This document shows, piece by piece, positions 21,834 through 29,570 of a DNA stretch of 36,067 bases. A program made the position numbers and the translations under genes. The first letter of the stretch is position 1. Each line of letters opens with the position of its first letter. This stretch comes from Terriglobia bacterium (GTDB taxonomy: Bacteria > Acidobacteriota > Terriglobia > Terriglobales > Acidobacteriaceae): the NCBI GenBank assembly GCA_020073215.1, contig JAIQFO010000051.1, forward strand, positions 1 to 36,067. Reading direction: 5' to 3'. The notes below the pieces were generated by a model, which saw only the letters and a list, made by a program, of their open reading frames with translations, was not told where the DNA came from and ran no database searches.

Positions 21834-22034
21834 ATGATCCTATCCGAAGCTGATGCCGAAACCAAGTGGTGCCCCTTCGCTTTGCAAATGGGTCGTGCTA
21901 CGCCGCCCAATCGGCCTGAGGTTGAGACGAATAAACTTAATTGTCTTGCCGGTGAGTGTATGCTTTGGGCATGGGCCGACGCTGAGCATACGGTGGGTAG
22001 TTGTGGACTCTGCCCGATTATTGGAGAAAGATAG
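21834..22034 (+). CDS. Small cysteine-rich phage protein, 66 aa
   Basis: The product has five cysteines: KWCPFA, CLAGECMLWAW and SCGLCP. The spacing matches a recurrent small phage protein (C-P-F-A ... C-x(4)-C-M-x-W ... C-G-L) that I know as uncharacterised. The pattern suggests a bound metal ion, not disulfides, since no signal peptide is present. The stop overlaps the next GTG start (TAGTG). Confidence 0.65.
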   Translation: MILSEADAETKWCPFALQMGRATPPNRPEVETNKLNCLAGECMLWAWADAEHTVGSCGLCPIIGER

Positions 22035-22411
22035 TGGGTGAAGAACCATCACTGCAAAGTGAACTCAACCGAATGTCGCGGGAGCTTGCAGCGATTCGCC
22101 AGCTGCTGGTGCAGGTGATTGGCTTCGCCCGCGATGCGGAATCCGAGATCCCGGAGAAGATGCGGCGATTCGCCAATTACATGCACGATGTCCACGACAT
22201 CAAGTACATGTACGAAGAGCACGGGGTGAACCCACCGCAGCATGTGCTGCGGGAGATCGAGCGGCTGGATGATCGCTATCGTCAGTTGCTCAAAGAGATG
22301 AACCTCGACGGCGGGGTTTTCGAAAAGGTTCGCCGGGACATGGCTAGTGATCCCGAGAACCGCTACGACCATACGAGACTACTCGCCAAACCCAACGGAG
22401 AAACTAAATGA
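22034..22411 (+). CDS. Helical hypothetical protein, 125 aa
   Basis: I start at GTG 22034 (TAGTG overlap, GGAGAAAG upstream); a GTG at 22001 is less likely. The product is almost all helix with heptad-like spacing (LQSELNRMSRELAAIRQLLV; VLREIERLDDRYRQLLKEM), predicting a coiled-coil oligomer. There are no membrane segments. Between fibre and tail-tube genes it may be an assembly chaperone, but nothing specific supports this. Confidence 0.6.
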   Translation: MGEEPSLQSELNRMSRELAAIRQLLVQVIGFARDAESEIPEKMRRFANYMHDVHDIKYMYEEHGVNPPQHVLREIERLDDRYRQLLKEMNLDGGVFEKVRRDMASDPENRYDHTRLLAKPNGETK

Positions 22412-22638
22412 AACAAGGACGCGCCTCTACCAGCAACGTTGGATCGACCAAGGTCGAACCCCGATCCCACGCTGTCAGCCCGGTGTACACCAACACCCTC
22501 GGCGCCCACTACGGCACCCACGTCACAGACCAGGGCCGAGTCCCGGGCCTGTCGCAGCCGATGTACGAAGGTCGTGGGCTCAATGCCCCGATGGTTTCCC
22601 AGACCACCCACAAAGCCGGCTCGCAGGGCCGGAAGTAA
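22408..22638 (+). CDS. Small Gly/Ser/Thr-rich protein, 76 aa
   Basis: The start overlaps the previous stop (ATGA). The product begins MKQGRASTSNVGSTKVEPRS and ends SQTTHKAGSQGRK. It is basic, low in hydrophobic residues and probably disordered. Similar small proteins occur near tail genes of podoviruses; function unknown. Confidence 0.55.
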   Translation: MKQGRASTSNVGSTKVEPRSHAVSPVYTNTLGAHYGTHVTDQGRVPGLSQPMYEGRGLNAPMVSQTTHKAGSQGRK

Positions 22639-22648
22639 GGAGGACGAG

Positions 22649-22858
22649 ATGATTGATATCAGCGAAATCGCCGGGCTGCTTCATGTGGAGGAAAAGCTCC
22701 GCGTGCATCCGCAGTGGGGCAACATGCTCAGGGCGGTGAGGGCGAAGCTGGATGAGTTTGAGGCCCAGCACGCCAATCAGCCGACCGAACCCGACGAAGT
22801 CGAGGAGCAAGAGCAGGCTCGGCCCACAGGCGCCAACATTACCGATCGGAGGGTCTGA
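22649..22858 (+). CDS. Hypothetical protein, 69 aa
   Basis: AAGGAGG lies 6-7 nt before ATG 22649. The product (MIDISEIAGLLHVEEKLRVH and onward) has a helical first 45 residues and an acidic, disordered end (PTEPDEVEEQEQARPTG). The stop overlaps the next start (TGATG). Function unknown. Confidence 0.6.
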   Translation: MIDISEIAGLLHVEEKLRVHPQWGNMLRAVRAKLDEFEAQHANQPTEPDEVEEQEQARPTGANITDRRV

Positions 22859-23055
22859 TGGCACGGGAAATCCTCGGCGGCTTCGGCCCCGAACGTTCGA
22901 TCGAAGGCAATCGCGCTTCTGGTGGCGGAGCCCAGACCCCGCGCGATGTGCACAACTACTCCCCGCCGGTGGGCCCGAGTAACGTCAACGACTCGAAGTC
23001 CCCTGGCATTCACGGCACCAACCACGGCTGCTGCGGAACACAAGGTAAGCACTAA
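22858..23055 (+). CDS. Small Gly/Pro/Asn-rich protein, 65 aa
   Basis: It starts in a TGATG overlap with GGAGG upstream and ends in a TAATG overlap with the tail tube gene. The product begins MAREILGGFGPERSIEGNRA and has a C-terminal HGCCGTQGKH motif. It is rich in G, S, N and P and probably disordered; the vicinal cysteines and histidines could bind metal. It resembles the 76-aa neighbour in composition. Function unknown. Confidence 0.55.
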   Translation: MAREILGGFGPERSIEGNRASGGGAQTPRDVHNYSPPVGPSNVNDSKSPGIHGTNHGCCGTQGKH

Positions 23056-23876
23056 TGACTTCCGAGGTCGATATCGCCAACCAAGCGCTGGGACTGATCG
23101 GCACTCGGTCGACTATCGCGTCGCTGACCGAGGGATCGCCGGAGTCGATCGCAGCGAACCAGTTCTTCGATCAGCTGCGTCGTGAGATCATTCGCATGGC
23201 GCCGTGGAACTTTGCGAAAAACACAAATGCCCTGGCGCTGGTGTGCGCAGCGCCAGGCACTCCAGAGAACCCCAGTGCAGGAACACCGCAATGGCAAAAA
23301 GGCCAGCCAATGCCGCCGTGGACGTACGAGTATCTGTACCCTGCGGATTGCGTTCGGCCGTTGTGGATCGTACCGCAGTTCAACACTGGCTTCGCAAGCG
23401 GCGTTCCAATCACCACCGCAGTAACAGGCGGAGCGCCGAGCTTTTGGAACGGTCCGCCGGTGCGGTTCGCGGTGGCGATTGATCAAATCAACCCCAACAC
23501 GGGATTGGTCGACACCTCGCCGCTGGGTCAGGATACCAAGATCATCCTCACAAACCAAGAGTCCGCGATCCTCGTCTACCTAAAAGACGTGAACAACGTC
23601 AACGTGATGGACGATCAATTCCTCAACGCTTGGTCCCATGCCCTAGCGGGAAGGATCGTGTTCCAACTCACCGGCGATAAGACCCTTGCCAATATGAAGA
23701 TTCAAGAAGCCAATCTTGCGATCCAAGCCGCAAGGGCTAGTGATGGAAACGAAGGATTGACGATTAACAACGTCACTCCGGACTTTATCCGCGTTCGTGG
23801 GATCGATGGGCCCTACGACTGGGGATGGACACCTAACACCAACTTCGATTGGGGAGCCTCGCTCCAGTTGTACTAA
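23055..23876 (+). CDS. Tail tubular protein A (gp11-like)
   Basis: The N-terminus EVDIANQALGLIGTRSTIAS and the segment FFDQLRREIIRMAPWNFAKN are the signature of the T7 gp11 / tail tubular protein A family, which forms the ring joining the portal to the nozzle. At 273 aa it is longer than T7 gp11 (about 196 aa); the extra material lies in the middle (residues about 75-160, including YEYLYPADCVRPLW). It is coupled to both neighbours by TAATG. Placed directly before tail tubular protein B, as in T7-like phages. Confidence 0.85.
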   Translation: MTSEVDIANQALGLIGTRSTIASLTEGSPESIAANQFFDQLRREIIRMAPWNFAKNTNALALVCAAPGTPENPSAGTPQWQKGQPMPPWTYEYLYPADCVRPLWIVPQFNTGFASGVPITTAVTGGAPSFWNGPPVRFAVAIDQINPNTGLVDTSPLGQDTKIILTNQESAILVYLKDVNNVNVMDDQFLNAWSHALAGRIVFQLTGDKTLANMKIQEANLAIQAARASDGNEGLTINNVTPDFIRVRGIDGPYDWGWTPNTNFDWGASLQLY

Positions 23877-26464
23877 TGAGCAGCAACCTTATCCAAACCT
23901 CGTTTTCCTCCGGCGAACTGGCGCCAAGCCTTTTCGCTCGGGTGGACTTGACCAAGTACCACACCGGTGCGGCAACGCTACGGAACTTCTTTTGCGACTA
24001 TCGATCCGGTGCTAGCACTCGGCCCGGGACGAAGTTCTGTAATCAAGCGTTTAAATCCTCCACACCCGTTCGAGTGATCCCGTTCCAAAGCTCCTTACTC
24101 GTTCCCTATATCCTCGAATTCGGTGACGGCTACGTTCGCTTCTTCTCCTTCGGCTCGCCAGTGCTGGAAGCCCCGTTTGCCATAACCGGCGCTACGCAAG
24201 CGAACCCGTGTGTGCTCACCGTCACTGGGAACAACTTCGTCACTGGGGATTGGATCTTCGTCACCGGCATTGTGGGGATGACGCAACTGAACGGCCGGTA
24301 CTTCCGCGTCACCGTATCCGGCGCTAGCGTTACCCTCGCTGATACTAACGGCGTTCCGATCAACTCCCTCAGCTTCACCGCGTGGAGTTCCGGTGGCACT
24401 GCCGCACGAGTCTACACTCTGGCTTCACCCTACGCCGCAGCGGATCTTGCGTTGCTTAAGTTTGTTCAACTTACCAATACGATGTATATCACCCACCCCA
24501 GCTACGCGCCAAGGACGTTGACGTTGACCACGCCGACGAGTTGGGCTTTCGCTTCGATCACCTTCGCCACAACGATTTCCGCACCGACTGGGCTCTCCGC
24601 TTCCGCATCCTCTGCCGGCTCGACCAACTACGCCTACGTTGTCACCTCGGTTGATGTCAACGGTCAGGAATCTGTGCCTTCGGCTGTGGTCAATCTCGCT
24701 GGCGCTGTGAACGTTGGCGCCACTGCGGGGACGATCTCGATTGGTTGGACCGCTGCGACGGGAGCCATTGCCTATAACGTCTACAAAGCCGAGATCTCCT
24801 TCACCGCTGCGATTCCAGCTGGCGCTGCGTTTGGGTTCATCGGCTCCACTGCCGGCGTGTCGTTCATCGATTCCAACATCGTCCCCGATTTCTCCTCCAC
24901 TCCGCCGATTGCCAACAATCCGTTCGTTGGTGGTGGGAACAACAACCCAGGGACTTGTTGCTTCTTCCAACAGCGGCTCTATCTCGCGGCGACGAATAAC
25001 AACCCACAGACCTTCTTTGCATCGCAGCCGGGGATCTACAACAACTTCAACATCTCCGATCCGACCCAGGCTGACGATTCGATCGAGGGCACCCTCGTCT
25101 CCAAGCAGGTCAACACCATCCGCAACATGCTCCCGATGCCGGGCGGGTTGATCATGTTTACCGCGCAGGGCGCGTGGCAAGTGTCCTCCGGCTCGGGCGT
25201 AGCATCGACTTCTGCCGTGACGCCAATCAACGTCACTGCCAACCCACAGTCTTACAACGGATCGACGGACCTTCCGCCATTCGCTGTGAACTGGGACGTG
25301 CTCTACTGCCAAAGCGACGGCGCGGTTATCGATCTCAAATACAACATCTACGCCGCGATCTACACCGGCGACGACATCTCCGTTCTCTCCAACCACTTGT
25401 TCTTCGGCTACACCCTTCGCGAATGGGCCTACGCTCAGCGTCCGTTCAAGATCGTGTGGGCCGTCCGCAACGATGGGGTTCTTCTCTCTCTGACCTACGT
25501 TAAAGAACAAGAGATGATCGGCTGGGCCCGGCACGACACCCTGGGCTCGTTCAAATCCGTGGCTTCTGTAACCGAGGGGAACTATGACGCGACCTATGCC
25601 GTTGTTCAAAGAACCATCAATGGCTTCACTAATCAATTCGTTGAACGTTTCGACGATCGAGTCGCGTTGCCCTACGGTGTCGAGGACGCTTGGGCCGTCG
25701 ATTGCGGAATCAAAACCGTACTTCCCACCCCAGCAGCTGGACTTACCATTTCAGCCTCCACTGGTACCGGAACCTTCACCGCGGATAGCCCAGTATTTGG
25801 AACAGCTGCACCCGGGGATGTACTCCGAGCAGGCGGAGGTGTTGCTACGATTAGCAGCGTTGTCACCTCATCAGTGGTGACGGCGACGATCACGCAGCCG
25901 ATCACAGCGGTGGTGCCAAACGATCCGGCGAAAACGCCGCTGCCAGTAGCGTCAGGGGATTGGACCTTGGCTCGGCCGTCGACGGTGTTTACCGGGTTGG
26001 ACTATCTCAACGGAATGACGGTGCAGATCCTTGCAGATGGTAATGTTCAAGCCCCGCAGGTGGTGGTGGCTGGGGCGATTACGTTGCTCCAACCGGCGAC
26101 GAAGGTCATCGCTGGGCTTGGGTTTCAAAAGCAGCTTAAGACCATGCCCCTTGATCTTGGTAACGAGAAAGACACCGTTCAAGGGAAATTCAAAAAAATT
26201 AGCGCCGTGTCGATCCGGGTGGTTAACACCCGCGGGCTGAAGTTCGGCAACAGCTTCGATCACATGTTCCCGATTAAGGAGATGACCCAAAACGTTCCGA
26301 TGGGGAATCCGATCCCACTCGTAACCGGCGACGAACGGGTGATTTGGGACCCAGCGTGGACCGTCCCGGGGCAAATGTGTTTTCAATCCGACGATCCGCT
26401 CCCGGCAACGATCCTTGGCGTGATCCCAGAGATCACTATCGGCAGCACACCGAGCAAGACATGA
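23876..26464 (+). CDS. Tail tubular protein B (gp12-like, nozzle)
   Basis: The 862-aa product opens with SSGELAPSLFARVDLTKYHT and the LRNFFCDYRSGASTRPGTKF motif typical of podoviral tail nozzle proteins (T7 gp12 equivalents). The nozzle is the tip of the short tail. Two modules are inserted: an FCCH-like beta domain at about 105-178 (GMTQLNGRYFRVTV ... ADTNGVPINS) and a fibronectin-III-like domain at about 234-305 (APTGLSASASSAGSTNYAYV; YNVYKAEI). The remaining sequence follows the family (CCFFQQRLYLAATNNNPQTF; LLSLTYVKEQEMIGWARHDT). Confidence 0.85.
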   Translation: MSSNLIQTSFSSGELAPSLFARVDLTKYHTGAATLRNFFCDYRSGASTRPGTKFCNQAFKSSTPVRVIPFQSSLLVPYILEFGDGYVRFFSFGSPVLEAPFAITGATQANPCVLTVTGNNFVTGDWIFVTGIVGMTQLNGRYFRVTVSGASVTLADTNGVPINSLSFTAWSSGGTAARVYTLASPYAAADLALLKFVQLTNTMYITHPSYAPRTLTLTTPTSWAFASITFATTISAPTGLSASASSAGSTNYAYVVTSVDVNGQESVPSAVVNLAGAVNVGATAGTISIGWTAATGAIAYNVYKAEISFTAAIPAGAAFGFIGSTAGVSFIDSNIVPDFSSTPPIANNPFVGGGNNNPGTCCFFQQRLYLAATNNNPQTFFASQPGIYNNFNISDPTQADDSIEGTLVSKQVNTIRNMLPMPGGLIMFTAQGAWQVSSGSGVASTSAVTPINVTANPQSYNGSTDLPPFAVNWDVLYCQSDGAVIDLKYNIYAAIYTGDDISVLSNHLFFGYTLREWAYAQRPFKIVWAVRNDGVLLSLTYVKEQEMIGWARHDTLGSFKSVASVTEGNYDATYAVVQRTINGFTNQFVERFDDRVALPYGVEDAWAVDCGIKTVLPTPAAGLTISASTGTGTFTADSPVFGTAAPGDVLRAGGGVATISSVVTSSVVTATITQPITAVVPNDPAKTPLPVASGDWTLARPSTVFTGLDYLNGMTVQILADGNVQAPQVVVAGAITLLQPATKVIAGLGFQKQLKTMPLDLGNEKDTVQGKFKKISAVSIRVVNTRGLKFGNSFDHMFPIKEMTQNVPMGNPIPLVTGDERVIWDPAWTVPGQMCFQSDDPLPATILGVIPEITIGSTPSKT

Positions 26465-26883
26465 TTGACGTGGTGGTTGAGCAGACGAATAAGATTCCGC
26501 TGAGGGAGTTTATCTCCCGATGCCCGATCGGCAGAGTGCCGCTAGCGTTTGAGTCGGTGGATCAGTATATCCGCTGGAGCGATCAGACGTTCACGGTTAA
26601 GGTCGAGGGCGAGGTCGCATGCGTGTGGGGGATTATTCGGCTGTCGATCCTTTCTGGGGAAGGGTACCTTTGGTTCCTCTCGGCTGAGATCGCAGAGGAG
26701 CACAAGTTCGTTCTGATCCGCCGGTCGCAAAGGACGATCGAAGATCTGCTTAAGATGTACACGAAACTCATTGGCGATTGCCTCGTCACCGATCGCAAAG
26801 CCCAACGATGGATGCGGCTGCTTGGCGCTGAGTTCGACTTCCCTGTTGGGGACCTCGTCCCGTTCAAGATCGAGAGGCGTTAA
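26461..26883 (+). CDS. T7 gp13-like internal/assembly protein
   Basis: The 140-aa product resembles the Phage_T7_Gp13 (GNAT-like fold) family: a WGIIRLSILSGEGYLWFL strand pair, EEHKFVLIRRSQRTIEDLLK and a final WMRLLGAEFDFPVGDLVPF. In T7, gp13 is needed for correct incorporation of internal proteins. It has an acetyltransferase-like fold, but I see no clear CoA-binding loop, so enzymatic activity is uncertain. The start overlaps the nozzle stop (ATGA). Confidence 0.75.
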   Translation: MIDVVVEQTNKIPLREFISRCPIGRVPLAFESVDQYIRWSDQTFTVKVEGEVACVWGIIRLSILSGEGYLWFLSAEIAEEHKFVLIRRSQRTIEDLLKMYTKLIGDCLVTDRKAQRWMRLLGAEFDFPVGDLVPFKIERR

Positions 26884-27423
26884 ATGGCCGATCCGGTTAG
26901 TCTCTCTGTCATTGGCATGGCGGCCTCTGGCGCTAGTGGCGCTGTGGGTGCGTTTGGCGCAATCTCCGGCGGCAACTCCCAGGCGGCGATGTATAACTAC
27001 CAAGCCGGGATCGCCAATCTCAATTCCCAGATCGCAAAGCAGAACGCCGATTGGGCCGTGGCCTCGGGCGAGGTGGAAGCGCAGCAGTCGGGGATGAAAT
27101 CCCGATTCCAACAAGGGACCACGATTGCTCAGCAAGGCGCAGGGGAGCTTGCGATTGGCTCTGGGTCCAATGCCAGGGTGGTGCAGAGTGAGAAGGAACT
27201 CGGCGCTGAGGATCAAGCGTTGATTCGATCCAACGCGGCGAAGAAAGCCTACGGTTACGAGGTGGAGTCGGTGCAGCAGGAAGCGCAAGCGAACCTCGAC
27301 ACGATGGCGGCGAAGAACGCCAAGACCGCTGGGTATCTCGATGCGTTCAAATCGATCCTCGGCGCTGCTGGTAGCGTTGGCTCCAAGTGGTCCTCGGCGA
27401 ATACTGCGGGAGTGTTTGGCTAA
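26884..27423 (+). CDS. Internal virion protein (gp14-like)
   Basis: The start lies 1 bp after the previous stop. The product has a small hydrophobic, glycine/alanine-rich N-terminus (SLSVIGMAASGASGAVGAFG), then a helical, glutamine-rich body (QAGIANLNSQIAKQNADWAV; QQGAGELAIGSGSNARVV). This is the pattern of T7 gp14-type ejection proteins, which enter the host envelope and help form the outer part of the DNA channel. Position and order before two large internal proteins support this. Confidence 0.75.
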   Translation: MADPVSLSVIGMAASGASGAVGAFGAISGGNSQAAMYNYQAGIANLNSQIAKQNADWAVASGEVEAQQSGMKSRFQQGTTIAQQGAGELAIGSGSNARVVQSEKELGAEDQALIRSNAAKKAYGYEVESVQQEAQANLDTMAAKNAKTAGYLDAFKSILGAAGSVGSKWSSANTAGVFG

Positions 27424-29570
27424 TGCCCCAGGTTCCGTATTCTCCCGTTCCCGATGTGCGGCCCTCCGGCCAAGGCACACCCAGCGTCAGCATCTCCACC
27501 CCTGGCGCAGCGTTCGGGACCACGATCGCTGACGCGGTTAAGGGCGTTGGTGGGGAGCTTGATAAGGTTGGCGGGGAGATCTTCACCCGTGCGATGGCGT
27601 TGCAGGAACTTCAGAACCGATCCGCTGCGGACCAAGCTAGCGCCAAGTTCACCGAAGACCTTGGCAGACGCCATGCAGAGTATTCTTCCCTTCGTGGGCA
27701 GGCAGCGGTCGATGCGTTCCCACAATACATCGCCGATGTGCACCAGCTTCGCGATGACGGTGGGGCCGATCTCAACCCGATGGCAAAGCGATACTACGAC
27801 GCCGAGTCTCGAGGAATGGCGGGGCGGACGATCTTCAACGGCGCTGGGCACGCGGGCGAGCAACAGAAGCAAGCCCTGGCTGGCAGCGCTAAAGCAGTGC
27901 TTGGGGCGAATGCACAAGGCGCGTTCAACACGCCAGAGGACGAAGTCGGGTTTCAAAAACGCTGGGACGCTGTGCCTGAGCATGTGGCGACACTGTCGGG
28001 CGTGGCTGGGTGGGATCAGCAGCAGACCGCGAACGAGGTTTTCAAACAACGCTCTGAGCTTCGCGCTCAGCAGATCATCGGCCTGTCCCGTACCGCGCCG
28101 ATGAAAGCTGCGGCCTTGCTTGAGCAGCACAAGAGCGAGCTTGAGTATAGCGATTGGAAACAAGTTGACGCCCACGTCCAACACCAAGTCGTGACCACCG
28201 GCGCCCGCAATATCTCCAACGCTGTGACCTCTGGCTGGGACCCACGGATGCGTCAGCAGGAGATCGATCGTGCCGCTGGGGTCCAGGAGCCGTTGCTTCG
28301 GATCGTGAAGAAAGTCCAACAAGACCATCCAGAGCTTAGGGTTACGATCCCCGACAAGGGAGGGACTCGTACCCCCGAGGAGCAGGCTGCATTGGTCGCA
28401 CGCGGAACCTCCAAGACCATGCAGTCTGCTCACCTCGATGGGCGTGGGATTGATCTGGTGCCGGTTGGGGCGGATGGGAAGTATGATTTCAACGACAAGC
28501 AAGCCTATGATCGACTCGACTTGGCGATGAAGGAAGCGGCGGAGGAACTTGGGATTCCGCTGAGCCCAGAGCATGATCAGATTAAAGGATGGGACCCGGG
28601 GCATTTCTCGCTGCCGAAGGACTTGGATCCGAAGGCCGTGCCGGCTGCGGTGGAGGAGCCGTTACAGTCTCGAGTGAACCGTGCCACCACTTGGGCCAAA
28701 CAGATGTTTCCCAACAACGCTGAGATCGGCGACGCTGTGGAGAAGCGGGTGATTGCGCAGTTTAGCCAGGAGAAGGCGATCAAACGCGATTTCGATTTCA
28801 CCAACACCACCACGGTGGGCAACGCGGTGTTGGGTGGATATGGAGATAAGATCCCGACCACGATTGAGGAACTCAAGGCTCTCGATCCCAAAGTCGGCGC
28901 TGCGTACGAGAACCTCGGACCGCCGGAACGGAGGAAGATCAACGGCTACTTGGCGCAGAATGCAAAACAAGACTACCCGCAAACGGAGCAGAACTTCCAA
29001 CAGTTCATGCAGCTGAAGGGGATGGCCGAGAGCGATCCGGTTGGGTTCATGGGCGTGGATGCTGCGGGGCTGGAGCTTCCACGGACTTGGCGAAAGGAGA
29101 TTTGGTCCTTGCAACAACAGAAGAACAAAAGCGCGGATCAAGACCCCAGGGTCACCCACGCGCTTCAAGTTCTTCGGCCGATGTTGCAGACCTCAGGGAT
29201 TTCCACGTCCGAGGACAAGACGCCGTACTACCAGTTCATGGGCAATCTGCAAGATCAGCTTCGACAATTCCAAGAGAATAACAAGCGGATGCCGAAGAGT
29301 GAGGAGATTGAGTTGATGGGGGCTCGGCTGCTACAAGATCAACATACAACTTGGTTTGGCACTCAAGGCTTGTTTGAAATTCCTGTACCAAGCGACCAAG
29401 CCGAGATCATTCGCAAGGACAAGCGTTGGACCGAGCTTGGGGTTCAGCCGACGGAGGAAATGATCCGCCGGGTGTGGGTAGCGAAACAGTACAACGATCG
29501 CTATGGCGACTCGGTGACGAAGCCGAAGCCGGAAGAGGGTAACAAGCCAACGGTGCCGATGAGCAAATGA
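27423..29570 (+). CDS. Internal virion protein (gp15-like) with embedded M15 peptidase domain
   Basis: This 715-aa ejection protein occupies the T7 gp15 position. Residues about 290-400 form a peptidase M15 (LAS-type) domain: SAHLDGRGIDL with zinc ligands H337 and D344, and WDPGHFS with catalytic-type D391 and ligand H394. Such enzymes cut peptide bridges in peptidoglycan. Outside it the protein is helical and charged (QFQENNKRMPKSEEIELMG). In T7 the cell-wall enzyme is a transglycosylase in gp16, so here the wall-cutting function has probably moved to this protein. Coupled to neighbours by TAATG and ATGA. Confidence 0.82.
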   Translation: MPQVPYSPVPDVRPSGQGTPSVSISTPGAAFGTTIADAVKGVGGELDKVGGEIFTRAMALQELQNRSAADQASAKFTEDLGRRHAEYSSLRGQAAVDAFPQYIADVHQLRDDGGADLNPMAKRYYDAESRGMAGRTIFNGAGHAGEQQKQALAGSAKAVLGANAQGAFNTPEDEVGFQKRWDAVPEHVATLSGVAGWDQQQTANEVFKQRSELRAQQIIGLSRTAPMKAAALLEQHKSELEYSDWKQVDAHVQHQVVTTGARNISNAVTSGWDPRMRQQEIDRAAGVQEPLLRIVKKVQQDHPELRVTIPDKGGTRTPEEQAALVARGTSKTMQSAHLDGRGIDLVPVGADGKYDFNDKQAYDRLDLAMKEAAEELGIPLSPEHDQIKGWDPGHFSLPKDLDPKAVPAAVEEPLQSRVNRATTWAKQMFPNNAEIGDAVEKRVIAQFSQEKAIKRDFDFTNTTTVGNAVLGGYGDKIPTTIEELKALDPKVGAAYENLGPPERRKINGYLAQNAKQDYPQTEQNFQQFMQLKGMAESDPVGFMGVDAAGLELPRTWRKEIWSLQQQKNKSADQDPRVTHALQVLRPMLQTSGISTSEDKTPYYQFMGNLQDQLRQFQENNKRMPKSEEIELMGARLLQDQHTTWFGTQGLFEIPVPSDQAEIIRKDKRWTELGVQPTEEMIRRVWVAKQYNDRYGDSVTKPKPEEGNKPTVPMSK

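Noticed and set aside
24425..25636. Leftward 403-aa open frame
   Set aside because: Antisense to the tail nozzle gene; long only because of high GC and the codon pattern of the opposite strand.
27420..28604. Leftward 394-aa open frame
   Set aside because: Antisense to the gp15-like gene with its recognisable M15 domain; no family pattern on the reverse strand.
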